Source of the DNA: BOG-938 sp035524315
GTDB taxonomy: Bacteria; Pseudomonadota; Alphaproteobacteria; Caulobacterales; Caulobacteraceae
Direction: 5' to 3'
NCBI GenBank assembly: GCA_035524315.1
Contig: DATKPD010000012.1
Span: 41,955 to 105,954, forward strand
DNA length: 64,000 nucleotides
The translations under genes and the position numbers were made by a program. The notes below the pieces were generated by a model. That model had not been told where the DNA came from. It searched no databases and was given only the letters and a program-made list of their open reading frames with translations. Shown piece after piece: positions 42,568 to 50,795 of this stretch (its first letter is position 1; each line of letters begins with the position of its first letter).

Positions 42568-43170
42568 TCAGCGGATCTGGCCGCGCGCTCTCAGGGCCGC
42601 CTCGGTGCGGTTGCGCGCGCCGGTTACGTTGAGGATCGCCTGGACATGCAGCTTGACCGTAGCGACCGAGATGCCGAGGGCCTTGGCGATTTCCTTGTTG
42701 GTCTGTCCCAGCTCGATCAGCCGCAGCACTTCGAGCTGACGCCCCGACAGCCGGCCCTTCAGGCTGGACGCTGAGCGGGCGCCGCCGACAAATTCTCCGA
42801 CATCGCTGAAATAGTGCCCCCCCGCCAGGACCAGCTTGAGGGCCGCAACGCTAAGTTCGCGGGCCACGGTCTTGGGTAGGCAGCCCCTAACGCCGGTTTC
42901 ATAGGCCATCTGGCCCTGGGCGGGCGACAGCATCGCGAACAGAACCAGGGGCGCGGGCGCAATGGCGTCGACCACACGTTTCAGGTCCGGCAGTTCCTCG
43001 TCGTTGGCCAGGTCCAGGATCATCAGATCGACCGGCGTATCGCGCGCCTGCGCCACGGCGTCCTCCAGCCCCGACGCGCCGACGACCTGCCCCGGCTCCG
43101 CGATCTCGCTCAGCAGGCGCAGCAGTCCGTCGAGGCAGACCGGATAGCGGCTGACAGCGATGGCCCTCAT
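42568..43170 (-). CDS. LuxR/NarL-type regulator with degenerate receiver domain
   Basis: 200 aa. The output domain is a GerE helix-turn-helix: LKGRLSGRQLEVLRLIELGQ, TNKEIAKALGISVATVKLHV, QAILNVTGARNRTEAALRA. The N-terminal 120 residues keep the receiver fold with Asp in VDLMILDLAND (D53) and Lys in GCLPKTVARE (K100), but the acidic pair that binds Mg2+ is replaced by Ser-Arg in IAVSRYPVCLDG, and the switch Thr/Ser in LVLFAMLSP is Ala. It may not be controlled by phosphorylation. Between lemA and the GtrA-fusion gene, with 340 bp of non-coding DNA upstream. Confidence 0.9.
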   Translation of the reverse strand: MRAIAVSRYPVCLDGLLRLLSEIAEPGQVVGASGLEDAVAQARDTPVDLMILDLANDEELPDLKRVVDAIAPAPLVLFAMLSPAQGQMAYETGVRGCLPKTVARELSVAALKLVLAGGHYFSDVGEFVGGARSASSLKGRLSGRQLEVLRLIELGQTNKEIAKALGISVATVKLHVQAILNVTGARNRTEAALRARGQIR

Positions 43171-43510
43171 CCAGCATGCCCGGTGGTGAACGTCATTCGG
43201 CGGAACTCCTGGTTGGCTTCGGAAGATCGATGCGCAAGGTGGCAGAAGGACTAGGAGGATGACGCGCGTTCGTCATCTAGCCAGAAGAACTAAATGAGGC
43301 GTTGACACGAGAGTTGGTCGATAGGTGACGCCATACGCTCGCGCTTTGCGCGAGTAAAATGAAATTAGGAACTCGACATTTTCCGCGTAAATCCAACGCT
43401 CCGGCGAGAGCAGGATTGATCGCAGCGCGAATTCTTTAAGGTTACTGAAGCGAATTGGCTACGGCCGCAAACACTTCACTGAATTACGCAAGTATAAACC
43501 GCCGACCGGT
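43171..43510. other. 340-bp AT-richer non-coding region with a hairpin
   Basis: No gene is seen. The region upstream of the LuxR-type gene (start 43170) and after the stop of the GT-C/GtrA gene is less GC-rich than its surroundings. CTCGCGC-TTT-GCGCGAG (43338-43354) is a perfect 7-bp hairpin without a T-tract. The region must hold the regulator's promoter. Confidence 0.5.
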
Positions 43511-45508
43511 TTATGGCGCGGTCGCGCCACTGCGGAACACGATGTGTTTGGATCCCAGGTAGTTGATCGCCATTCCCGCGGCCGATCCGAACGCCAAGGC
43601 CGCTACCGGCCACTCCGCGAACACCGGGAATCCATGAACCAGCGCCGAATAAACGGCGAAATTAGCGGCGCCGCCGACCAGTTGCACGGCCACATATGTC
43701 GAGGCCTCGCGCACTTTGGACTGCCCCGCCCGATCACGGAAGGTGAAGGTCCGGTTGGCCAGCCACGTCGCGCACACCGCTACGGGAAAGGATATGGCCC
43801 TCGCGGCGATCGGGTTCAAGCCCACGTACATCATGGTCTGAAGCACCACGCCATCGACCACGAACCCCAGCACGCCGACCAGGCCAAAACGCATCACGTG
43901 TCCGTTAAGCGGCGGCAGGAACCGACCGAACACCGGTTGCATCCGCAGTCGGTCCCACACGCCGTTGACCAGGCCGAACCCGCGCCGTCCGTACTTGACC
44001 AAGGCGGCCAGCGAGACCGGCAAGGCGCAGGCGGCCAGGCCGGCCGCGAGCGGAGCCAGCCACACCACGCGCGCCTGATAGCGGCCGAAGGGGCCCGACA
44101 GCATGCCGCACACCGCCGCGTTCACCACCACCACCACCAGCAGCAGGGCGAGGGTGGCCAGCACCCGCGCCGACTCGTCATTCCGCTTCAGGCCGCGCGA
44201 CGAGAACGCCGAGCGCACGTCCCTGCGGCTGAAGCGCCAGACCAGGAACGCCAGCGTCGCCACCAGAACCGCGCCATGCCACCAGGCGAGCTGTTGCTGG
44301 GGGAACGGCGGCTTGCAGCTCAGCGGCGGGCGGCAGGCGTTAAAGTTGGGGATCAGCTTGGGCAGGGTGGTGGTGGGCCAATAGCGGCCGACCAGATAGG
44401 CGGCCGGATTGCGCAGCGGATCGTCGACCTGGAAGAACAGCAGCTGGCGGCCCCAATTGCTGAGCGCGGCCCCCAATTCGGCCAGGGGCTCCTGCTCGAT
44501 CGTGCCCAGGACGAATGCGGACTCTTCGTTCTCCAGCCGAACGCGCGTTGGCCGGTTGCCGATATTGAACACGCCCAGGTTGCGCCGCGTGGACCACAGG
44601 ACCAGGTTCTCGGTGCTGTGGCTGTTGATGTTCTTGGCGAAGAAACACACGGCGTAGGCATTGTGATCCTGCGCGCAGGCCGTGTGCATATAGTCCTGGC
44701 CCGGGCCGTCGGCCAGGACGCGAGCCATCAGGAACGGCGGATGCGAAAGGGGCAGACCGGTGCGCGCCTTATAGAGCGCGCCAAACGCCGCGCCGCTCAT
44801 CCATGCGACCAGGGCCGCGGCCAGGATGGTCCCCGCCCGCTTGAGCAGCACCTCGCGCTTGAGGCCCATGCACAACAGCAGCACATAGCCGATCACCACC
44901 AGGCCGATCGCGGTCAGCAGGTGAGAACGGTGGATGGCGAGGCTGTAGGCTGTGAGCAGCCACAAGCCGATCTTCTCGCCGCGCTTCAGCCGGTCGGCCT
45001 GGCACAGCAGCAGCACGGCCGCGCCGCCGCCGATGCCGGCGAACACGTCGGGCATGGCGAAGGTGGCGAAGAACGACAGGCTGGAGCCGACGACCACGCC
45101 GCCGACCAGCACCAGAAAGCTCCACAGGGGCGCGCGCGGGGCCAGGGTTCGCCACAGCAGATAGGCGACCCACGCCGCCAGGGCGCTCTGGATCGCCGCC
45201 AGCAGCCACAGGCTGCCGATCAGATAGGTCCCGTGAAGCAACACGCCGTAGTAGGGCGAACGCGCGCCTTCCACCGCCGCGTCGATCAGGCGGTCGGAGG
45301 TGACGGGCGGATCGCCCCACTTCACCCCCGGCTTCATCTTGAACTCGACGCTCTCAGGGAAGTCCTGGACCACCTGGATCAGGTTCTGGCCCATCACGTC
45401 GTAGCTGTGCGAATCGTAGAAGACCGACGGACGCCCATCGGCGAACGCCACCGCCATGATCAGCAGTGTCGCCGCCAGCACGCTGAGGAACGGGGCGAAC
45501 CTACGCAT
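43511..45508 (-). CDS. GT-C-like polytopic membrane protein fused to a C-terminal GtrA flippase domain
   Basis: 665 aa. Residues 1-530 are a polytopic segment (about ten helices) with an acidic first periplasmic loop (VFYDSHSYDVMGQNLI) as in GT-C lipid-linked sugar transferases; large soluble loops lie near residues 290-420 with several cysteines (HTACAQDHNAYAVCFF, NACRPPLSCKPP). The last 130 residues are a GtrA domain of four helices: RFGLVGVLGFVVDGVVLQTM, NRTFTFRDRAGQSK, YVAVQLVGGAANFAVYSAL, AGMAINYLGSKHIVF. GtrA flips undecaprenyl-phosphate sugars and is usually a free protein of about 120-150 aa. The GT2 gene upstream (17 bp gap) would make the lipid-linked sugar. Confidence 0.88.
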   Translation of the reverse strand: MRRFAPFLSVLAATLLIMAVAFADGRPSVFYDSHSYDVMGQNLIQVVQDFPESVEFKMKPGVKWGDPPVTSDRLIDAAVEGARSPYYGVLLHGTYLIGSLWLLAAIQSALAAWVAYLLWRTLAPRAPLWSFLVLVGGVVVGSSLSFFATFAMPDVFAGIGGGAAVLLLCQADRLKRGEKIGLWLLTAYSLAIHRSHLLTAIGLVVIGYVLLLCMGLKREVLLKRAGTILAAALVAWMSGAAFGALYKARTGLPLSHPPFLMARVLADGPGQDYMHTACAQDHNAYAVCFFAKNINSHSTENLVLWSTRRNLGVFNIGNRPTRVRLENEESAFVLGTIEQEPLAELGAALSNWGRQLLFFQVDDPLRNPAAYLVGRYWPTTTLPKLIPNFNACRPPLSCKPPFPQQQLAWWHGAVLVATLAFLVWRFSRRDVRSAFSSRGLKRNDESARVLATLALLLVVVVVNAAVCGMLSGPFGRYQARVVWLAPLAAGLAACALPVSLAALVKYGRRGFGLVNGVWDRLRMQPVFGRFLPPLNGHVMRFGLVGVLGFVVDGVVLQTMMYVGLNPIAARAISFPVAVCATWLANRTFTFRDRAGQSKVREASTYVAVQLVGGAANFAVYSALVHGFPVFAEWPVAALAFGSAAGMAINYLGSKHIVFRSGATAP

Positions 45509-45525
45509 GAGGTTGGAAAACTCGC

Positions 45526-46728
45526 TTAGCTGCGAATCGTCAACAGCGAAGTCAGGAAGGCCGTGGCCGCGAGTTGGGCGGCGACCGTGATCGCGGTCAG
45601 CGAGGGCACCAGCACCCGCAGCACGCTGTAGTAAAGGATCGGCCCGAAGCCCGAGTGGGCCCAGCTGCTCACGGCCCAAACGCAGCCGATCAGCCCGCCC
45701 AGCATGACCAGACCCGCCGCGCGAAGCAGGGGTTCGAGCGTCATGCCGAGGATCAGGCCCTGGAACTTGGCCGGTCCGGGCACGAAGCCCTCGACCATGG
45801 CGTAGCGCCGCGCCAAGGCGCCGAAGGACACGAATTGGGCGCCGATCACCACCGCGAAGCACGACACGATCATGGTGTGGATGTCGAGCTCGACCCGCCC
45901 AATGTGCACCGATCCGCCGCTGAGCATGGCCGCGCCGATCAGGCCGAGCAGGATCATGGCGATGCCGGGATAGACGAACAGCCAGGTGGGGCTGTGCAGC
46001 AGCAGGAACTTCAAGTGGCGCCAGCCGTCACGCCAGGTCTTCAGGTGCGGCGGACGCGAGCGGCCGTCGGGCGACAGGATCGTGGGCACTTCGGCCATGC
46101 GCAGGCCATGGAAGGCGGCCTTGACCACCATCTCGCTGGCGAACTCCATGCCCGTGCTCTTCAGGCGCAGCTTCAACGCCGCCTCGCGAGAGAACCCGCG
46201 CAGGCCGCAGTGGAAGTCGCCGACGGGGATGCGGAACAGCAGTCGGCCAAGGAAAGACAGCACCGGATTGCCCAGATACCGGTGCAGAACCGGCATGGCC
46301 CCGCGCTTGATGCCGCCGCGGAAGCGGTTGCCCATCACCAGCTCGTCGCCGGCGCGCAGGCGTTCGACCATGGTGTCCAGGCTCTCGAAGTCGTAGCTGT
46401 CGTCCGCGTCGCCCATGATCACGTACCGGCCGCGCGCCGCCGCGATGCCGCCGATCAGCGCCGCGCCATAGCCGCGCTCGGGCACGGCCACGACGCGCGC
46501 GCCATTGTCCTCCGCGATCAGCTGCGAACCGTCGGTCGAGCCGTTGTCGGCGATCAGCACCTCGCCGACCACGCCGGAGCGCTCCAAAAAGCCCATGGCC
46601 TTCTGCACGCACACCGCCAAGGTCTCGGCCTCGTTCAGACAGGGCATCAGGATCGTCAGCTCGATCGCGCCGTCGTTGGCGGGGTTTTTCAGGCGCGGCT
46701 GCTCAAGCGTCTTGACCGATGCAGTCAT
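45526..46728 (-). CDS. GT2 glycosyltransferase, polyprenyl-phosphate (DPM1/GtrB-like)
   Basis: 400 aa. A GT-A domain: ELTILMPCLNEAETLAVCVQ, EVLIADNGSTDGSQLIAEDN, GRYVIMGDADDSYDFESLD (DXD-type), GNRFRGGIKRGAMPVLHRYL and PVGDFHCGLRGFSREA. Four hydrophobic helices follow (WLFVYPGIAMILLGLIGAAM to LTAITVAAQLAATAFLTSL). This is the polyprenyl-phosphate mannose/glucose transferase layout; the product is a lipid-linked sugar for use on the periplasmic side. The second of two tandem ATGs (46728) lies 5 bp after GAGGAG. Divergent from egtB. Confidence 0.93.
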   Translation of the reverse strand: MTASVKTLEQPRLKNPANDGAIELTILMPCLNEAETLAVCVQKAMGFLERSGVVGEVLIADNGSTDGSQLIAEDNGARVVAVPERGYGAALIGGIAAARGRYVIMGDADDSYDFESLDTMVERLRAGDELVMGNRFRGGIKRGAMPVLHRYLGNPVLSFLGRLLFRIPVGDFHCGLRGFSREAALKLRLKSTGMEFASEMVVKAAFHGLRMAEVPTILSPDGRSRPPHLKTWRDGWRHLKFLLLHSPTWLFVYPGIAMILLGLIGAAMLSGGSVHIGRVELDIHTMIVSCFAVVIGAQFVSFGALARRYAMVEGFVPGPAKFQGLILGMTLEPLLRAAGLVMLGGLIGCVWAVSSWAHSGFGPILYYSVLRVLVPSLTAITVAAQLAATAFLTSLLTIRS

Positions 46729-46770
46729 CATGGCTCCTCGTCGGGGACGGGCTGTGGGGGGCCTGGGCGG

Positions 46771-46784
46771 TCACTCGAAAGTGA
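46771..46784. promoter_or_regulatory. 14-bp dyad between the GT2 gene and egtB
   Basis: TCACT-CGAA-AGTGA is a perfect 5-bp inverted repeat with a 4-bp spacer, 43 bp upstream of the GT2 start. Its position suits an operator of the glycosylation cassette. Confidence 0.35.
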
Positions 46785-46824
46785 TTTGCGGCCCAAGATA
46801 CACGAGAATGTGAAAAAATCGAAG

Positions 46825-46838
46825 GCGTCTTATGACGC
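46825..46838. promoter_or_regulatory. Second 14-bp dyad between the GT2 gene and egtB
   Basis: GCGTC-TTAT-GACGC is a perfect 5-bp inverted repeat with the same spacer length as the dyad at 46771-46784 but a different half-site; centres are 54 bp apart. It could serve either divergent gene. Confidence 0.3.
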
Positions 46839-46983
46839 ACCCGCACACGACCGGGGTCTTGGCCTCTTGCGCCGCGGCCATCGGCGGGGAACCTATGGAG
46901 CGACCGCGCGCTTGAGGCAAGCATGGCCTTGGGTCCTGCTGACGGGCAAAACGCGCCCCGTGCGCAAGAGCGAGGAGCCGCCT

Positions 46984-48195
46984 TTGCCGTTGTCTGCGCC
47001 TGTGGCTGTGGCCAGCCGCCGCATCTGCGTTGACCGCTACCGCGAAATCCGCAGCCGCACCCTGGCCTTGAGCACGCCGTTGAGCGCTGAGGACCAGCAG
47101 GTCCAGTCGATGCCCGACGCCAGCCCGACCAAGTGGCATCTTGCGCACACGGCTTGGTTCTTCGAGACCTTTCTGCTTCAGCCGCACGCTGCGGAGTACG
47201 AGCCGTTCGACGCCCGCTTCGGCTATCTTTTCAACTCCTACTACGAAGCGCTGGGCGAACGGTGGCCTCGGCCGGCCCGAGGCCTGATGACCCGCCCTTC
47301 GCTCGATGCGGTGCGGGACTACCGCGCGCACGTCGACCGGGCGATGGAGCGGCTGATTGAGCAATCGGCCGATGAGGCCTGGGCGACGGTGGAGCCCCTG
47401 GTCGAGCTGGGGCTCCATCACGAGCAGCAGCATCAGGAGCTGATCCTGATGGACATCCTGCACCTGCTGTCGGTCAATCCGCTGGAGCCAGCCTACGACG
47501 CGCAATGGCCCGCCCTGCCCGCGCTCACCCCCTTCCCCGGCTGGCTACTCATCGAGGACGGCCTGGCCGAGATCGGTCATGGGGGCGAGGGTTTCGCCTT
47601 CGACAACGAGGGGCCGCGCCACAAGACCTGGCTGGAGCCTTGCCGGGTGGCCGACCGGCCGGTGGCCTGCGGCGAATACCTGGAGTTCATGCGCGACGGC
47701 GGCTATGCCCGGCCAGAGCTTTGGCTGTCGGACGGCTGGGCCACGGTCCAGCGCGAGGGTTGGCGCGCCCCGCTCTACTGGCGCGAAAACGAGGCTGGCG
47801 CCTGGAGCCTCTTCACCCTGGCCGGCCCGCGCCGCCTCGATCCGGCCGCCCCGGTGTGCCACGTCAGCTTCTACGAGGCCGACGCCTTCGCCCGCTGGGC
47901 CGGCGCGCGCCTGCCGACCGAGGCTGAATGGGAGGTCGCCGCCGCCAGCCCAGCCCTCGGCCAGACGGGCCTGGTGTGGGAATGGACCGCCAGCCCCTAC
48001 GCCCCCTACCCGCGTTTCCGGCCGGCGCCGGGCGCGGTCGGCGAATACAACGGCAAGTTCATGAACGGTCAGATGGTTCTGCGCGGTGGTTGTTTCGCCA
48101 CGCCGGCGGGCCATATCCGCACGACTTATCGCAATTTCTTCCCGCCTGGCGCGCGCTGGGCTTTCAGCGGACTGAGGCTGGCGGACGATGCTTGA
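46984..48195 (+). CDS. egtB: Ergothioneine biosynthesis sulfoxide synthase EgtB
   Basis: About 403 aa. An N-terminal DinB-like domain carries the iron ligands in KWHLAHTAWFFETFLL and LHHEQQHQELILMD; a C-terminal formylglycine-generating-enzyme-like domain has GLVWEWTASPYAPYPRF, VLRGGCFATPAGHIRTTYR and FFPPGARWAFSGLRLA. EgtB joins a thiol (gamma-glutamylcysteine or cysteine) to hercynine using O2. Start is uncertain: TTG 46984 sits 6 bp after GAGGAG, while an in-frame GTG at 46960 has no clear ribosome-binding site. Its last 8 bp overlap egtD, whose product hercynine is its substrate. Confidence 0.94.
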   Translation: MPLSAPVAVASRRICVDRYREIRSRTLALSTPLSAEDQQVQSMPDASPTKWHLAHTAWFFETFLLQPHAAEYEPFDARFGYLFNSYYEALGERWPRPARGLMTRPSLDAVRDYRAHVDRAMERLIEQSADEAWATVEPLVELGLHHEQQHQELILMDILHLLSVNPLEPAYDAQWPALPALTPFPGWLLIEDGLAEIGHGGEGFAFDNEGPRHKTWLEPCRVADRPVACGEYLEFMRDGGYARPELWLSDGWATVQREGWRAPLYWRENEAGAWSLFTLAGPRRLDPAAPVCHVSFYEADAFARWAGARLPTEAEWEVAAASPALGQTGLVWEWTASPYAPYPRFRPAPGAVGEYNGKFMNGQMVLRGGCFATPAGHIRTTYRNFFPPGARWAFSGLRLADDA

Positions 48196-49183
48196 TATCG
48201 GCGCGCAAGGCGCAATCGCTTCGATTGGGTTCGACGACCACGCGCCCAATCAGCCGGGATTCGGCGAGGCGCTTATCGAAGGGCTGTCGGGCCCATACAA
48301 GGCCATTCCCTGCCGCTTCCTCTATGACGCCCACGGCTCAGCGCTGTTCGACCAGATTTGCGGTTTGGAGGAATACTATCCCACCCGCACCGAGGTCGGC
48401 ATCCTGAGCCGCCATGCGCCCGACATCGCCCGCCGCGCCGGCCCCGGCGCCCAGTTGATCGAGCTGGGCGGCGCGTCCAGCCTCAAGGCCAAGATCTTGC
48501 TCGACGCGCTGGAGCGGCCGGGGGCCTATGTGCCGATCGACATCTCGCGCGAACATCTGCTAGCCGCCGTCCAGCGCCTGCACTGGGAGCGGCCGGACCT
48601 GGCGATTCATGGGGTGTGCGCCGACTATGCCCAGCCCTTCGACCTGCCCGTCACCGGCGCGCCCGGCCGCCGGCTGGGCTTTTTCCCAGGATCGACCATC
48701 GGCAACCTGCAGCCGCACGAGGCCGGGGCCTTCCTGGCGGACTGGGCTCGCCGCCTGGGCCCCGACGCGGCGATGGTGGTCGGCGTGGACCTGCGCAAGT
48801 CGACCGAGGTCCTGGAACGCGCCTATGACGACGCCCAAGGGGTGACCGCGGCCTTCAGCAAGAACGTGCTGGCCCGGGCCAACCGCGATCTGGGCGCCGA
48901 TTTCGACCTGGACCGGTTCGCCCACCGCGCGCGCTACGACGCCGAGCGCGGCCGTGTGGAAATCCACCTGGAAAGCCTGGCCGACCAGACCGCCCACGTC
49001 CTGGGCGCCGATATCGCCCTCGCCCGCGGGGAGCGCATCCATATCGAGGACTCGTGCAAATATTCGCTGGCCGGCTTCGCCGACCTCGCCCGCGCCTCAG
49101 GCTTCGAGCCCCAAGCCGTGTGGACCGACCCGGACCAGCTGTTCAGCGTGCACTATCTGGCCACCGCGTGCCGCGCGCACTGA
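48188..49183 (+). CDS. egtD: L-histidine N-alpha-methyltransferase EgtD
   Basis: 331 aa. Adds three methyl groups from SAM to histidine, giving hercynine for EgtB. Blocks: KAIPCRFLYDAHGSALFDQI, CGLEEYYPTRTEVGILSRHA, SAM loop LIELGGASSLKAKILLDAL, YVPIDISREHLLAAVQRL, RRLGFFPGSTIGNLQPHEA, VVGVDLRKSTEVLERAYDD and EDSCKYSLAGF. The SAM loop is GGASSLK where most homologues read GSGSS.K. No egtA, egtC or egtE is adjacent. Converges on a hypothetical gene with 12 bp between stops. Confidence 0.95.
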   Translation: MLDIGAQGAIASIGFDDHAPNQPGFGEALIEGLSGPYKAIPCRFLYDAHGSALFDQICGLEEYYPTRTEVGILSRHAPDIARRAGPGAQLIELGGASSLKAKILLDALERPGAYVPIDISREHLLAAVQRLHWERPDLAIHGVCADYAQPFDLPVTGAPGRRLGFFPGSTIGNLQPHEAGAFLADWARRLGPDAAMVVGVDLRKSTEVLERAYDDAQGVTAAFSKNVLARANRDLGADFDLDRFAHRARYDAERGRVEIHLESLADQTAHVLGADIALARGERIHIEDSCKYSLAGFADLARASGFEPQAVWTDPDQLFSVHYLATACRAH

Positions 49184-49195
49184 GCGGGCGCTCGG

Positions 49196-50356
49196 TTAAT
49201 CTCCGGGCGATCCGGCGCGCGCCGGCGCCTGGGCATAGGCTTCCGCCCGTTCGGAGCCCGTGCCCTCGTCCAGCGCCGCCGTGCGCACCGGCGCGGCCGG
49301 GCTGTCGCCGGCCGAGGCCGACAGGCATTCACCGGTCTCGCGCACCGCATGGCGGCCCATGCAAAACACATCCTCGTACTGCGGCCCGGCCACCGCCAGG
49401 CACTGGTTGAGATTCATCTTGGCCAACTGCAGGCAGTCGGCGTTGCGCAGATTGCGCAGCAGCACCTCGAAGCGCGTTTCCTGCGCATCGCCCGCCTGGC
49501 CCAGCACCGCGACGGCCGCCAGGGCCAGCCCCTGGACCACCTCCGGCGAGGGCGCGTAGGAATCGCCCCCGCCCTGGGGCGCCGCGCCGATGCTGTCGAG
49601 CAACCGTCGCTCGGCTCGGTCGTCCGCCGTCAGGACCTTCTGGGCGGTGGCCTTAGCCAGGGCCAGCACCTTCTGCGGCTCGGCGACCTCGCCGCGCGAC
49701 CATGACTGGTGCTGCACGGTGTAGGCGGCCTGCGAGATAGCTGCGCCGGCGTCCAGCACCGCGCGAGCCTGCAGCCGCATCACATTCGACACATCGCGCG
49801 CGGCCTCATCGGCGCCGGGCAGCGACAACACCTGGTCCGGCGCGGCCTCCAGCCGTTCGGCCAGGCCCCGGTCGCCCTGAGCGCGCACGCCTTCGACGAA
49901 GGCCGGGCTGCGCAGGGCCAGCACCGCCGCGTAGGCGACCGCGCCTTCCTGCAACTGGGCGACATTGTAGGACTCGGCGGTGCGCAGGGCGCTCTGCACC
50001 TGCTCCGGGCTGGTGAAGCGCGCGTCGATGGCGCCGGCTGCGCGCACATAGTCCTGGTATGCGGCCGCGTCGTCGGTGACCCGCTCGCCAAGCGCCGCGA
50101 AGAACGCGCCCTCCTCCGGGCTCAGCACCGGCCGGACCGCCGCCGCCGGCATGGTCAGCGCCGCCACCACCCGCGCGTCGCCCGTTTGCTCCGTGGTCCG
50201 AGCGCCCGTCGTGCTGATCAGGGGACCCTGTTCGCCGTCCGCGTCCGACGGCACGGCGTGGATCGGGGCCGGATTGACCTGGACCTGCGCGCCCGCGTGA
50301 CCGACCAGCCCCAGCGTCAACGCCGCCAAGGCGCACCCATTTAACAAGATCTTCAT
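49196..50356 (-). CDS. Exported hypothetical protein
   Basis: 386 aa, not recognised. A Sec signal peptide (KILLNGCALAALTLGLVGHA, cleavage near AGA-Q) precedes an all-alpha-looking body rich in Ala, Gln and Glu (SPEEGAFFAALGERVTDDAA, YQDYVRAAGAIDARF, KVLALAKATAQKVLTADD). The C-terminal part holds five cysteines (NADCLQLAKMNLNQCLAVAG, EDVFCMGRHAVRETGECL) that could form disulfides, then an Ala/Pro/Ser tail. Periplasmic or secreted. ATG 50356 follows CGGAGGGCGGAT. Convergent with egtD, divergent from tRNA-Ser. Confidence 0.8.
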   Translation of the reverse strand: MKILLNGCALAALTLGLVGHAGAQVQVNPAPIHAVPSDADGEQGPLISTTGARTTEQTGDARVVAALTMPAAAVRPVLSPEEGAFFAALGERVTDDAAAYQDYVRAAGAIDARFTSPEQVQSALRTAESYNVAQLQEGAVAYAAVLALRSPAFVEGVRAQGDRGLAERLEAAPDQVLSLPGADEAARDVSNVMRLQARAVLDAGAAISQAAYTVQHQSWSRGEVAEPQKVLALAKATAQKVLTADDRAERRLLDSIGAAPQGGGDSYAPSPEVVQGLALAAVAVLGQAGDAQETRFEVLLRNLRNADCLQLAKMNLNQCLAVAGPQYEDVFCMGRHAVRETGECLSASAGDSPAAPVRTAALDEGTGSERAEAYAQAPARAGSPGD

Positions 50357-50702
50357 ATCCGCCCTCCGACAACCATGCTCAAGCTCGTACAGACCAAGTA
50401 AATCGGCCGATAACACACGCGCTGAATCTGAAATTAACTGAATCTTTTACGATAGAAGGACGCCGAAATTTCGTCCGGCCGACGCTGCAGTGATTTTACG
50501 CTGGGGCGCTTTGCCTCCGGTCAGGCGGCGATACACCCGGCGCCGCCGGCGCCGGGGCGATGCGCACATCCCGCGATCATGGCGCGTTGCCCCCCGGGCA
50601 CGGTTCGGCTATGACGGCTCCGCCTTGAGGCCAGCCCCGCGTCATATTGACGGTCCGGGGGCGCCGCCCAAGATCGGGAGCCCACCCGACTAAAAAGCGC
50701 CT
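50357..50702. other. Non-coding region between the exported protein and tRNA-Ser
   Basis: No gene I can support. The 100 bp upstream of the exported-protein gene are AT-richer (promoter-like); the remainder is GC-rich and carries the promoter of the tRNA. A short reading frame at 50490-50693 is Arg/Pro-rich and looks spurious. Confidence 0.5.
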
Positions 50703-50795
50703 GGTGACGTGGCCGAGTGGCTGAAGGCGGCGGTTTGCTAAACCGTTGTACGGTGTAAAGCCGTACCGAGGGTTCGAATCCCTCCGTCACCGCCA
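50703..50795 (+). tRNA. tRNA-Ser(GCT)
   Basis: A class II tRNA of 93 nt. The acceptor stem pairs GGTGACG (50703-50709) with CGTCACC (50785-50791), followed by discriminator G and an encoded CCA (50793-50795). The D arm is TGGCCGAGTGGCTGAAGGC-like; the anticodon loop TTTGCTAAA gives GCT, reading AGC/AGT serine codons. A long variable arm typical of tRNA-Ser (about 20 nt) precedes the T arm GGTTCGAATCC. Confidence 0.97.

Noticed and set aside
43338..43354. Hairpin CTCGCGC-TTT-GCGCGAG as an intrinsic terminator
   Set aside because: No T-tract follows on either strand; it is too far from the nearest stop on the relevant strand.
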